Under the pieces are notes generated by a model. That model was given only the letters and a program-made list of their open reading frames with translations. It was not told where the DNA came from and did not search any database. A stretch of DNA of 64,000 bases from contig NZ_QJSX01000007.1 of NCBI RefSeq assembly GCF_003217515.1, positions 78,944-142,943 of the forward strand, written 5' to 3'. This stretch comes from Deinococcus yavapaiensis KR-236 (GTDB taxonomy: Bacteria; Deinococcota; Deinococci; Deinococcales; Deinococcaceae). The position numbers were made by a program, and so were the translations under genes. Below, one piece after another: positions 36,534-44,879 of this stretch (position 1 is its first letter; each line of letters begins with the position of its first letter).

Positions 36534-37412
36534 ATGGTCCGCCGCCTGATTCTGCCTCCACCCGCCTTGAGGTCGCTGGTGCAGGTCTACTGGTTGATGG
36601 ACGAGCACCTTTCGCAAGCCGAGCAGCACGTCTTCCTTCCCGAGCAACTCGCGCACTTGACTTTCTCGTCGGGCCGCTCGTGGGTGATCGGGGCGGGCGG
36701 CGTGCTCACGCTTCTGCCGCCGGCCACACTGGAGGGACTGGTGACGGCGCCCACGCGATTGTTCTCGGAAGGCGCGGTGCGGACGCTGCGGGCCGAGCTG
36801 TACCCTTGGGCCGCGCGGCAACTTTTCGGCTGGAGCTATCCCGACGCGGCGCTGGATTTGCTGGCGGGCGCGGCGGGCAGCGGCGCGGCCCGCACGGCCC
36901 GGGCCATCCAAGCCGCGTTGGTCGCCCGCGACGACGAGGCGGCGCTCGCCTTGCTGAGCGACTGGCTGCTGGCGCTCGCGTCCGGTCGGCAGGCAGCGCG
37001 CGCGGGCCGCGCGTGGACGGCCGGAGAGGGGGTTCGGGCTGCCGTGCGGCTCTACCACAGCGGTGGGCAGCGGCGCGTGGCGGAGTTGGCAAGCGAGTCG
37101 GAGTTGAGTCCGCGCACGCTGGAGCGCTTGTTCGTGCAGGAGGTGGGCGTCGGCGCCAAGACACTGGCGCGCCTCATTCGCTTCGAAACGGCACACAACG
37201 CCTTGGCTCAAGGGCCGCAGACGCCGCTGGTCACCCTCGCTCACGACTTGGGCTTCTCGGATCAGGCGCACCTCACGCGCGAGTTTCGCGCTCTGGGCGG
37301 CTTGACGCCCGCCACCTTCGCCCGCTTGAGCGACGCGCGCAACCAAAAGAGCGCGGAGTTGGACGGCTCGCGGCACGATCCGCGCGTCTTGCTGCCTCCG
37401 ATGCCGCCGTGA
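36534..37412 (+). CDS. AraC-family transcriptional regulator
   Basis: 292 residues. The N-terminal half is an uncharacterised ligand-binding region (LPPPALRSLVQVYWLMDEHL onward). The C-terminal AraC HTH pair occupies about 185-270, with RRVAELASESELSPRTLERL and LAHDLGFSDQAHLTREFRAL followed by LTPATF. The length and the DUF6597-like N-terminal sequence suit regulators of antibiotic or stress responses. ATG 36534 was chosen from the family length; the ribosome site is weak. An MFS exporter starts 67 bases downstream on the same strand and is the likely target. Confidence 0.88.
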   Translation: MVRRLILPPPALRSLVQVYWLMDEHLSQAEQHVFLPEQLAHLTFSSGRSWVIGAGGVLTLLPPATLEGLVTAPTRLFSEGAVRTLRAELYPWAARQLFGWSYPDAALDLLAGAAGSGAARTARAIQAALVARDDEAALALLSDWLLALASGRQAARAGRAWTAGEGVRAAVRLYHSGGQRRVAELASESELSPRTLERLFVQEVGVGAKTLARLIRFETAHNALAQGPQTPLVTLAHDLGFSDQAHLTREFRALGGLTPATFARLSDARNQKSAELDGSRHDPRVLLPPMPP

Positions 37413-37478
37413 GACGTCGCGACTCCCTTGTCGCTTTTTTTCAATACCTCGCCGTGCGGCCGCGTCTACGCTGTCCGC

Positions 37479-38726
37479 ATGACTGAGACGTCCTCGTTCG
37501 ACCCGGCGACCGGGAAGCGCCCGCCCATCGTGTTCCTGCTCGCCACCGCCTTCCTCTTCTCGATGGGGCTTTCGTTGGCGATCCCGGTGCTGCCCTTCGT
37601 GGTCGCCAAGTACGTGCCGGACCTTCACTTGCAAGCCAACGTGGTCGGCTGGCTGGCGGCCTTCTACGCGCTGCTGACCTTCTTCTCCTCGCCCTTGCTG
37701 GGCGCGTTGAGCGACGCGTACGGACGCCGACCCGTGCTCATCATCTCGCTGCTCGGCTCGGCCATCGGCTACGTGATCTTCGGCCTCGGCGGCAGCTTGT
37801 TCATGCTGTTCTTGGGGCGCGGCATCGACGGTTCCACGGCCGGCGGCTTGAGCGCCCTCTTCGGCTACGTGGCCGACACCACCCCGGAGGAAGCGCGTGG
37901 CAAGGTCTTCGGGCAGATCGGCGCGACGGTCGGAGCGGGCTTCATCGTCGGCCCGGCCCTCGGAGGGCTGCTGTCGCACCTGGGCTTGAGCGCGCCTTTC
38001 TACGCCGCCGCCTTCGTGAGCGTCCTGAACTTGCTGTGGGGATACTTCATCTTGCCCGAGAGCTTGCCGGTGGAGCGGCGCACCCGGCAGTTCGACGCCG
38101 CGCACTTGAATCCGCTCGCGCCGCTTCGAGGCGCGCTCGAACTGCCCGTCGTGCGCCGCTTGCTGACGGTGAGCGTGCTGTTCATCTTGCCGTTCTCCCT
38201 CATGCAGGTGGTCTTGACCTTGATGGCCCGCGACAGCCTTGACTGGGGGCCAAGCCGAGTCAGCGTGGTGTTCACGGCGGTGGGCGTGTGCGACATCGTG
38301 GCGCAAGGGCTGCTGCTGCCCATCTTGCTGAAGCGGTTCGGGGACCGCCGGGTGTCGCAGCTTGGCCTCTCGGCGGGCGTGATCGGCATGCTGCTGCTGG
38401 CGCTCGTGCCGTTGACAGGCCAAGCGGCGCTGCTGTACGTCGGCGTGATTCTCTTTGCGGCCGGTGAGGGCGTCTTCAACGCGACGCTGGCGTCCCTGCT
38501 TTCCGCGGCAGCTCCCGAGGACGCGCAGGGGCGCGTCCAGGGTGGCGCGCAGGGCGTGCAGTCGCTGGCGCAGGTGGCGGGGCCGCTCTTGAGCGGCACG
38601 CTGTACGCGAGGCTGGGCGGCGGTCCCACGTTCGCGGCGGGCGCGGCGGTCGTGGCCTTGGCCCTCGCGGTGCTGACGGGCAGCCGCCTCTCGGCGTCGA
38701 AGGTCAGGGCCGAAGCCGTCGACTGA
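37479..38726 (+). CDS. TetA-type MFS drug/solute exporter
   Basis: 415 residues with 12 membrane segments. The loop 2-3 motif GALSDAYGRRPVLI is the canonical MFS motif A, and motif C (GAGFIVGPALGGLL) in helix 5 marks proton-antiport exporters of the 12-helix DHA1/TetA group. ATG 37479 starts the family-like region; no strong ribosome site is seen. It probably exports a toxic compound under control of the adjacent AraC regulator. Confidence 0.9.
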   Translation: MTETSSFDPATGKRPPIVFLLATAFLFSMGLSLAIPVLPFVVAKYVPDLHLQANVVGWLAAFYALLTFFSSPLLGALSDAYGRRPVLIISLLGSAIGYVIFGLGGSLFMLFLGRGIDGSTAGGLSALFGYVADTTPEEARGKVFGQIGATVGAGFIVGPALGGLLSHLGLSAPFYAAAFVSVLNLLWGYFILPESLPVERRTRQFDAAHLNPLAPLRGALELPVVRRLLTVSVLFILPFSLMQVVLTLMARDSLDWGPSRVSVVFTAVGVCDIVAQGLLLPILLKRFGDRRVSQLGLSAGVIGMLLLALVPLTGQAALLYVGVILFAAGEGVFNATLASLLSAAAPEDAQGRVQGGAQGVQSLAQVAGPLLSGTLYARLGGGPTFAAGAAVVALALAVLTGSRLSASKVRAEAVD

Positions 38727-38735
38727 GGAACTTCG

Positions 38736-38763
38736 GCGGGCCGGTCAGGCATCTCCGGCCCGC
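38736..38763 (+). terminator. Hairpin terminator after the exporter gene
   Basis: A 9-bp GC stem (38736-38744 with 38755-38763) with a 10-base loop begins 9 bases after the stop at 38726. Confidence 0.6.
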
Positions 38764-38846
38764 TCCGCCTTCACGCCGAACGCCGTCTTGACCGACGAGG
38801 GGTGAGCGCGAAGTGGAGGTCGTGAACAGTTCGCGTGGAATTCCCT

Positions 38847-39419
38847 TCAAGCCGACGAGACAGCATTGGACGCCGTGGTGCGTTCGAACAGAAGGGTCGG
38901 CTGATCACGGTACGTCACTTGACTGCGCAGATGGTACCCGCACTTTCGAGCGACGCGCACGGACGCGAGGTTGTCCGGGTGAATCAAACAGAAGGTCGGT
39001 TTCGCGGCGCCTTCGGGCGTCGCGAGGTGCGTGTCGCTCCAACGGAGCACGGCGCTCAACGCTTCCGTCGCGAGGCCTTGGCCGTGTACGCTCGGCAGCA
39101 ACACCCAGCCTGCTTCCGGCACTCCTTTCATGCCGGGCGTGAGGTCCCGGTGGAAGTCTGCCAATCCGACTTCTCCGACGAAAGCGCTCGTGGACCGCTC
39201 GCGAATCGCCCAGTATCCGAAGCCCAGCAAGGCCCACAAACCCGCGTAGCGCAGAAGGCGGCTCCACACCTCCTCGCGAGTGGACGGCCGACCGCCGATG
39301 AAGCGCGTGACGAGCGGATCGCTCCACAGCCGAAGGCAGGCGTCGAAGTCGGCCGTCGTGTGTCCACTCAACATGAGTCGGTCGGTGATCAACGTCGGTG
39401 CGTTCGCGTGCTCCATCAT
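38847..39419 (-). CDS. GNAT-family N-acetyltransferase (RimJ/RimL-like)
   Basis: 190 residues. The RimJ/RimL group is indicated by TDRLMLSGHTTADFDACLRL, an acceptor-site segment FGYWAIRERSTSAFVGEVGL, the acetyl-CoA loop VLLPSVHGQGLATEAL and the C-terminal HPDNLASVRVARKCGYHLR. It would acetylate an amine on a protein or small molecule. Two adjacent ATGs (39419 and 39416) follow an AGGA site; either may be used. No partner gene is evident. Confidence 0.9.
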   Translation of the reverse strand: MMEHANAPTLITDRLMLSGHTTADFDACLRLWSDPLVTRFIGGRPSTREEVWSRLLRYAGLWALLGFGYWAIRERSTSAFVGEVGLADFHRDLTPGMKGVPEAGWVLLPSVHGQGLATEALSAVLRWSDTHLATPEGAAKPTFCLIHPDNLASVRVARKCGYHLRSQVTYRDQPTLLFERTTASNAVSSA

Positions 39420-39577
39420 AGATTCCTCGCGCTTGGCATGCCCCACGGTAACGCGGAACGTACGTGGCGGCGGGCAAGACGTCGGACGAGTCGGCAATCG
39501 GAAAAACGAACCTCTCGACTGCCTGAAGCCTCAGGCGTTTCGAGCCCGAGGCGACGACGTGTGAGATTCTACTTCGC

Positions 39578-40399
39578 ATGAATGATGTCGGTCCGTTTCC
39601 TGCGGCCTGGACAAGCGGAAGCTGCGAGGTGAACGCCGTCGAGATCCACTACGTGCGAACGGGTGGAGACAAGCCCACGTTGATCGCCCTGCACGGATTG
39701 GCGGGAAGCGGCGCGTGCTGGACGGCTTTGGCGCGCACGCTCGAAGACGAGTACGACGTGGTGATGCCCGACGCGCGCGGGCACGGAAGGTCGAGCGCTC
39801 CGTCCGACGGGTACCTGTACTGCGACCACGCGAGCGACGTCGTGGGCCTCATCGACGCGTTGCAACTGACCGACCCGATTCTGCTCGGACACTCGATGGG
39901 CGGCATGACGGCGGCCGTCGTGGCGAGCGAACTCGGAACCGCCCTTCGCGGCGTCGTTCTCGTCGACCCGACGTTCATCGGTCCCGAGCAACAGCGTGAC
40001 GTCTACGAGAGCGAGGTGGTCGAGCAGCATCGCCACCTCCTTCGAGCGGACAAAAGCGAGTTGCTGACGCAGTCACGACTTCGTCATCCGCATCGTTCGG
40101 CGGAGATGATCGAACTTCTCGTCGACGCGCGCCTTCGAACCCACATCCGGGCGTTCGAGGTGCTGACGCCGCCCAACCCGCCGTATCACGACTTGATTCG
40201 CCGCATTCGCGCGCCTCTGCTGATGGTCCTGGCGAGCAAGGGCGTCGTTTCGATCGAAGCCGCTCGCGCGCTGCAAGGGCTCAATCCTCGCCTCGGCTAC
40301 GAGGTCGTCTCGGAGGTCGGTCACGGTCTTCCGTACGACCGACCCGAACAGTTGGGAGCCGTGGTCAAAGCCTTCGCGCGGTCGCAGATCGTCGAGTGA
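39578..40399 (+). CDS. Alpha/beta hydrolase
   Basis: 273 residues, cytoplasmic (no signal). Oxyanion region ALHGLAGSGACW, nucleophile S106 in LLGHSMGGM, acid D in VVLVDPTFIG and catalytic His near residue 250 in SEVGHGLPYDRP follow the family order. It resembles the proline-iminopeptidase/haloalkane-dehalogenase-like broad group; the substrate is unknown. It is divergent from the GNAT gene with about 160 bases between. Confidence 0.9.
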   Translation: MNDVGPFPAAWTSGSCEVNAVEIHYVRTGGDKPTLIALHGLAGSGACWTALARTLEDEYDVVMPDARGHGRSSAPSDGYLYCDHASDVVGLIDALQLTDPILLGHSMGGMTAAVVASELGTALRGVVLVDPTFIGPEQQRDVYESEVVEQHRHLLRADKSELLTQSRLRHPHRSAEMIELLVDARLRTHIRAFEVLTPPNPPYHDLIRRIRAPLLMVLASKGVVSIEAARALQGLNPRLGYEVVSEVGHGLPYDRPEQLGAVVKAFARSQIVE

Positions 40400-40422
40400 T
40401 CCGCCGTGGAGACGCGGGCAAG

Positions 40423-41100
40423 TCATCGCGGGCGAGCGCCGGTCGAAGCGAGCGCCGCGGAATTAGAGGTGAAGCGAACCGTGCCGTACGACGACGGCAT
40501 CGCCACGTCGGTCAAAGCTTGCGGTAAGGCGTCGCGGCGCTCGGCGTCCCGGTCGTGAAGGGCGGTGGCCGCGGCGAGCAGGCCGAGGTACGCACGAACG
40601 GCGGCCGCGGAGGTCGCGTTCTTGCCGAGTTGCTTGCGAAAAACGGGCGCCGCGGTCTTGGCGCCGAGCTTCACGCCCGAGAGGCGAACGACGAAGGGAG
40701 ACGCGCCGAAGGAGCCGCGCCCCTCGAGGAAGACGAGCGGTAGCCGCTGTTTCGTCGCGAAGCTCGCCAAGGGCTTGGCGCCATGAATGGCGTCGAAGGA
40801 GAAGATCAGTCGTACGTTTCGGGCCGCCAAACTGTTCGCGGCGAGAACGGCTTGCGGGACGCTGGACGCGTCGTCTTGCACAATGAGAGTCACTTGCCGA
40901 TCGCCGAAGAGCTTGCGGCGTTTTATCTCGGCGACGCCTGCCGCGAAACCGGCGAGTTGTTGAGCGCCGACGGACGCGCCACGGCCCGTGATGGACGTGA
41001 TGACACCGAAGCGGAGGGGAGCGGCAACGCCGACGGAAGTCGCGGCGAGCGAAAGGGTGAGGATCAGGGGCAAGCGCCGAGCGGCAAGCAAAGAAACCAT
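40423..41100 (-). CDS. Shortened ABC-type periplasmic binding protein (LivJ-like)
   Basis: 225 residues, with a signal peptide (RRLPLILTLSLAATSVGVAA) and the typical N-terminal lobe start LRFGVITSITGRGASVGAQQ, then VTLIVQDDASSVPQAVLAAN and LIFSFDAIHGAKPLASFA. The family (Leu/Ile/Val- or amide-binding) is usually 370-420 residues. Here the sequence passes quickly to a C-terminal piece, AAVRAYLGLLAAATALHDRD and YGTVRFTSN, so roughly 150 central residues are absent without a frameshift. AAGGAG before ATG 41100 and the intact ends suggest it may still be made. No permease or ATPase genes are adjacent. Ligand binding is doubtful. Confidence 0.7.
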   Translation of the reverse strand: MVSLLAARRLPLILTLSLAATSVGVAAPLRFGVITSITGRGASVGAQQLAGFAAGVAEIKRRKLFGDRQVTLIVQDDASSVPQAVLAANSLAARNVRLIFSFDAIHGAKPLASFATKQRLPLVFLEGRGSFGASPFVVRLSGVKLGAKTAAPVFRKQLGKNATSAAAVRAYLGLLAAATALHDRDAERRDALPQALTDVAMPSSYGTVRFTSNSAALASTGARPR

Positions 41101-41540
41101 GATGACTCCTTCGACGACACGTCGTGCCGTCTTCGTTCGAATCGAGTCGAAAGTGAACCGTGAACAGGGTGGATGCCGAGGCGTGCGAAGTCGCGCGGTT
41201 GGTTTCGACGCGTCTCCTGCTCCGCCGAACGCATGGTGGCAGCGAAATTCTTACAAGAACATCACTTTGGTAGCCTACAAAACGACATGAAGTGCGAATA
41301 AATGTCGTCCGATTACACAGTCGCCGCTTTGTATGCGTTCGCGCACTACCGAAGGAAGACGTTCAATATTCTCGACAATTTTCCAAAATCGAAGCGTTGG
41401 GCGCCGACTCGAATAGAGAACGTATCGACGCCTAACTTCACGTCGCGGTCGATCGAAGTCTCGCCTTCGACAGATCCTTGTAAGACTTCGCTTCGTATGC
41501 TTTTCGCAAGGCACTTCACCCTTCACGCCATTGAGGAACC
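41101..41540. other. AT-rich divergent intergenic region with an inverted repeat
   Basis: 440 bases, clearly less GC-rich than the flanks. It contains a 7-bp inverted repeat ACGACAT/ATGTCGT (41282-41288 and 41302-41308), a possible operator. A forward open frame from ATG 41302 starts like the tRNA hydroxylase TrhO (YTVAALYAFA) for about 14 residues and then loses similarity, so it may be a remnant. Promoters for the EAL gene and for the binding protein must lie here. Confidence 0.45.
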
Positions 41541-42602
41541 ATGAATACCTTGTGCGATTGTCAAAGCATCCGAGCGGCCGAGCTTCCCGACGCGCTCGCC
41601 GTACGCGCTTCATCCATTCACGTTCACCGCAAGCTGCACGCGTCCTTGCACGCCTTCGACGTTCCCTTCGAGCTTCACGGCGACACCTTCGTCATAACGA
41701 CGAGCGCCGCGAGCACCTTGCGCGGCTTGCTCGACACCTTCTCGCTCAACGAGCGCGCCGACCTTCACGCCGCTCCACACACCGACAACCGCACGGACGC
41801 TTGGCAATCCGCGCCGCTTCACCTGTGGCTGCATCGCCTCGCCACTCCTTGGTTCGCCGACGTGGCCAAACACCTTCACTTTCACCTTCAACCGATCGTG
41901 CGCCTCACGAGCGGTGAAGTGTACGGGTACGAAGCGCTCGCTCGAGGCCGCCTCGACAGCGTGGAACTGGGCGCGGCCGTCCTCCTCGAAGCGGCCGCGG
42001 CGCACGGTCAGGCGCGCGCCTTCGACGCCCACGCCCGTCGACACGCCATCGGCACCGCCTACCCGTTGCTCCAACCTCACGAACTGCTGTTCATCAACTT
42101 CGCGCCGGGCGTGGTCTACAACCCCGACATCTGCTTGCAAACCACGTTCCAAGCCTGCCGTGACGTGAACGCCGATTTCTCCCGCCTGCTGTTCGAGGTC
42201 ACCGAAAGCGAAGCCTTCCCGGACTTGACGTTGCTCAAAGCAATTCTCGAGCGATACCGAGCACAAGGCGCCAAAGTCGCGCTCGACGACCTTGGGGCGG
42301 GCTATACCAGCTTGACGTTCCTCGAAACGCTTCGGCCCGACATCGTGAAGCTCGACCGAGCGCTCATCCGTGGGTTGCACGACGCCGATCCGCGCGTCGA
42401 TCTCGTGGCGGCGCTCGTACGCTTCGCGCACGAACTGGGCGTGCAAGTCGTGATCGAAGGCGTGGAAACCGAGCGCGAACTGCGCTTCGCGCAGGAACTC
42501 GGCGCGGACTTCGCGCAAGGCTACTTTCTCGGTCGTCCAACTTCGCGTCCCGCCGGACTCGCCACGCCCGCCGCCGCGTTCTGGTCGAGTGTGCAAGCAT
42601 GA
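41541..42602 (+). CDS. EAL-domain cyclic-di-GMP phosphodiesterase
   Basis: 353 residues. The N-terminal 100 residues have no recognised domain. From about 110 the EAL domain is complete: E131 in YEALARGR, LLFINFAPG (Asn), LLFEVTES (Glu), ALDDLGAGYTSL (DD pair), IVKLDR (Lys), VVIEGVET (Glu) and FAQGYFLGRP (Gln). All catalytic and metal residues are present, so it should hydrolyse c-di-GMP to pGpG. The DDFGTG loop reads DDLGAG, a mild variant. GAGGA precedes ATG 41541. Its stop overlaps the start of the GGDEF gene, so degradation and synthesis of the messenger are coupled. Confidence 0.93.
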   Translation: MNTLCDCQSIRAAELPDALAVRASSIHVHRKLHASLHAFDVPFELHGDTFVITTSAASTLRGLLDTFSLNERADLHAAPHTDNRTDAWQSAPLHLWLHRLATPWFADVAKHLHFHLQPIVRLTSGEVYGYEALARGRLDSVELGAAVLLEAAAAHGQARAFDAHARRHAIGTAYPLLQPHELLFINFAPGVVYNPDICLQTTFQACRDVNADFSRLLFEVTESEAFPDLTLLKAILERYRAQGAKVALDDLGAGYTSLTFLETLRPDIVKLDRALIRGLHDADPRVDLVAALVRFAHELGVQVVIEGVETERELRFAQELGADFAQGYFLGRPTSRPAGLATPAAAFWSSVQA

Positions 42603-43468
42603 GGACGCGTGAACGTCGAATGCCACCGTTGAGTCCGAGCGTTCTCGCCGCCGCGCTCGAACACGCCGGCATCGGCATTCTCATCACGGACGATCGTCGC
42701 CGCGTCTTGTACGTCAACGAGACTTTCACGCGCGACACCGGCTACTCCCTGGACGACATCCGGGGCCTCAGTTGCGCCGTCCTGCAAGGCCCGGGCACGA
42801 ACCCTGCGGACGTCGAGGTGCTGCGCGGAGCGCTCGACCGCGCCGAACCGATCGAACAAGTCTTGCTGAACTACCGCAAGGACGGCACGCCGCTGTGGTA
42901 CAAGGTGCGCATCCGCCCGATGTTCGAAGACGGCACGCTGCGGTACTTCGTCGGCGTGCAAGAAAACTACACGCCGCTCAAGGACTTGCAGCGTCAGTTG
43001 GAGCACGCGGCGAACACCGACAGCCTCACCGACCTCGGCAATCGCCGCGCCTTCGAACTGCATCTCGCCGAGCTCGAGAAGCGCGCGCACCCCTTCGCGA
43101 TCGTGATCCTCGACGTCAACAACCTCAAGCACGTGAACGACAGCTTCGGGCACGCTGCGGGCGACGCGCTCATCGAGCGTGTCGCGAGCGGTCTGCGCGC
43201 CGCTTGCGATACTCAGGAGCGCGCGTTTCGATTGGGCGGCGACGAGTTCTCGTGGCTCGTCCCCCTCGCCGAGGCTCACGCGTTGACGCACAGCTTGGAG
43301 CGGTTGTACGAAGAGTTGAAACGGCAAGGAATCGCTCGACAAGAAATCAGCGTAGGCGCGGCGATCTTCCCGATCGAGAATCTTGACGTGTGGAGCGCGG
43401 TGCGCTTGGCCGACTGCAGGATGTACGAGCAGAAAGACGCCCTGAAGGCGTCTACGCCGCGCGCGTGA
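42599..43468 (+). CDS. LOV-like PAS-GGDEF diguanylate cyclase
   Basis: 289 residues, overlapping the EAL gene by four bases (ATGA). Residues about 15-125 are a PAS domain with LOV hallmarks: GLSCAVLQ at the place of GxNCRFLQ (Cys59, Gln63), NYRKDGTPLW (Asn91) and YFVGVQ with Gln121 at the flavin strand. Asn and Arg of the classic NCRF motif are replaced (Ser, Ala). A short helix leads to GGDEF (residues about 140-280) with RLGGDEFSWL intact and catalytic in appearance. No inhibitory RxxD is seen upstream. It should make c-di-GMP, perhaps under blue-light or redox control. A later ATG (42620) is possible. Confidence 0.9.
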   Translation: MRTRERRMPPLSPSVLAAALEHAGIGILITDDRRRVLYVNETFTRDTGYSLDDIRGLSCAVLQGPGTNPADVEVLRGALDRAEPIEQVLLNYRKDGTPLWYKVRIRPMFEDGTLRYFVGVQENYTPLKDLQRQLEHAANTDSLTDLGNRRAFELHLAELEKRAHPFAIVILDVNNLKHVNDSFGHAAGDALIERVASGLRAACDTQERAFRLGGDEFSWLVPLAEAHALTHSLERLYEELKRQGIARQEISVGAAIFPIENLDVWSAVRLADCRMYEQKDALKASTPRA

Positions 43469-43519
43469 AGTGGCGACCGATGCTCCTTCGTGCTCGAGCA
43501 TCGGGGAATGCCCCGGGTC

Positions 43520-43560
43520 CGAAGGGTCGCGCTCGCGGTCACCGCGAGCGCGACCCTTCG
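43520..43560 (+). terminator. Very stable hairpin after the EAL/GGDEF operon
   Basis: A perfect 19-bp GC-rich stem (43520-43538 with 43542-43560) and a 3-base loop start 52 bases after the stop at 43468. There is no T-run, but its stability should stop or protect the transcript end. Confidence 0.75.
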
Positions 43561-43714
43561 GCGTTCGGGCGAGACTGAAGCCGGAACGGTGCCAACGCGA
43601 GGGCAACGTCAATTCGCGTAATCTCACCTTGCTTGGACAAGGCGCGCCGTGTTGGCGCGGCGACCGGGGAAGGAGGCCGAACGCATCGAGCACGAGGGGG
43701 GTGGGCGCCCCAGT

Positions 43715-44614
43715 TTACAACCGCGTCAAGGCAGGGTAGCGGCGGATGGCCTCGTCCTCGTTCAAGAACTCGCCCTCGGCGTCCGGGCTCCAAACGACCT
43801 CCAAGCGGCCCAATTGCCCCTCCTCCACGCCCGCCAGCGCGAGCAGGGCCGTTTCCAAGCTCTCGGGCGTGCCACGCGCCACCTTGAAGTTGGTCGTGTC
43901 CACCGTCGAGGCCGCCAGGGTCACTGCGAGGTACGTGCCGCCCGGTCGACCTTGATTCTTTCGAGTTCCGACGAAGCCCTTGTGGGCGTTTCCATCCTGA
44001 TACTGACTCGTCGTCTGGGTCTCGAAGGCCGCCCGTGCGCGCGCCGCCCACCCGCCCACCACGCTCGCCGCGCCCGAAAGGTTACCTGCCCGGCGCCGTT
44101 CCAAGGTGCCGTAGGCCCAATCTCCTTTGTGCCGCAGCAGCAGCAGCGCACTTTCGCGCAGCAAGGTGAGCAGACCGCCTGGCCGGTCCGGATCGTGCGA
44201 TTGCGCGAGCTTCTGGAGTTGCGCCTTGACCTTCGCGCCGTCCGTGAGCAGCACTTGCACCTGCACGGCCTGAGGAGAGCGCCGCCGCGCCTTCACCCAG
44301 TCGACCAGCGAGGAAATCACCGCAAAGGCGACGAACAAGCTCATCACGAACAGCACCTCGCCCAGCGTCCAGTTCGAGTCGGAGGAGGAACTGGACCTCG
44401 TGCTCGGCGAGGACGAGGACGAGGACGAGGACGATCCCGTGATGGAGGACGAAGACCCGAACGAGGAACTCGAGGAGCTCGGAGAGGACGAATTGCTGCT
44501 GCTCGATGGAGACGAGCCGCCGAAGCCGCCTCCGGTCACCGCGCGGGCGGTGCCCACGAGAAGCAGAGCGGCGAGGAAAAAGGCGAGCAGCGCGTGGAAG
44601 GAACGTTTGGTCAT
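43715..44614 (-). CDS. DUF1517-family membrane protein with poly-Ser tract
   Basis: 299 residues. An N-terminal signal/anchor (FHALLAFFLAALLLVGTARA) is followed by GGGFGGSS and about 45 residues that are mostly serine, a second membrane segment (LGEVLFVMSLFVAFAVISSL), and a cytoplasmic domain with the DUF1517 pattern (VQVQVLLTDGAKVKAQLQKL, RESALLLLRHKGDWAYG, TYLAVTLAAS). DUF1517 proteins are conserved in cyanobacteria and plants; function unknown. GAGGTGACGAG precedes ATG 44614. The start overlaps the end of the upstream frameshifted ORF, suggesting that the two belonged to one operon. Confidence 0.85.
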   Translation of the reverse strand: MTKRSFHALLAFFLAALLLVGTARAVTGGGFGGSSPSSSSNSSSPSSSSSSFGSSSSITGSSSSSSSSSPSTRSSSSSDSNWTLGEVLFVMSLFVAFAVISSLVDWVKARRRSPQAVQVQVLLTDGAKVKAQLQKLAQSHDPDRPGGLLTLLRESALLLLRHKGDWAYGTLERRRAGNLSGAASVVGGWAARARAAFETQTTSQYQDGNAHKGFVGTRKNQGRPGGTYLAVTLAASTVDTTNFKVARGTPESLETALLALAGVEEGQLGRLEVVWSPDAEGEFLNEDEAIRRYPALTRL

Positions 44615-44879
44615 CTCGTCACCTCGGCGGCCCGTGTGCTGCGACGTGCGGGCCGAGTGAATGCAGTGAACGGGTCTTCTTGACCGACGTTCCGTGTGTA
44701 AGAGGCGACGTCGGCGCCGATCTCGATCGACAGGCGGTCCTGCTCGGTGATGGCTCCGGCGGACCCATGGCGCCGCACGGTAAGAATTGGAAGCCGTCGT
44801 CATCGAATCTCTCGTGACGCGAGTAGTTCAGCGGCTCGGTCCGAAGCTTCGGCGTCACCAAGGTCTTATTCACGGGCAT
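44611..44879 (-). pseudogene. Frameshifted small conserved-looking ORF upstream of DUF1517
   Basis: ATG 44879 sits behind a very good AAGGAG site. The first part reads MPVNKTLVTPKLRTEPLNYS and HERFDDDGFQFLP. Near 44770 the frame must change by one base to continue into GAITEQDRLSIEIGADVASY and TRNVGQEDPFTAFT, ending at a TGA that overlaps the DUF1517 start by ATGA. Both halves look like real protein with matching codon use. A single-base indel, real or a sequencing error, splits an approximately 88-residue gene. No function is recognised. Confidence 0.55.

Noticed and set aside
44390..44480. An acidic Glu/Asp repeat protein on the plus strand
   Set aside because: It is the reverse reading of the poly-serine codons of the DUF1517 gene.
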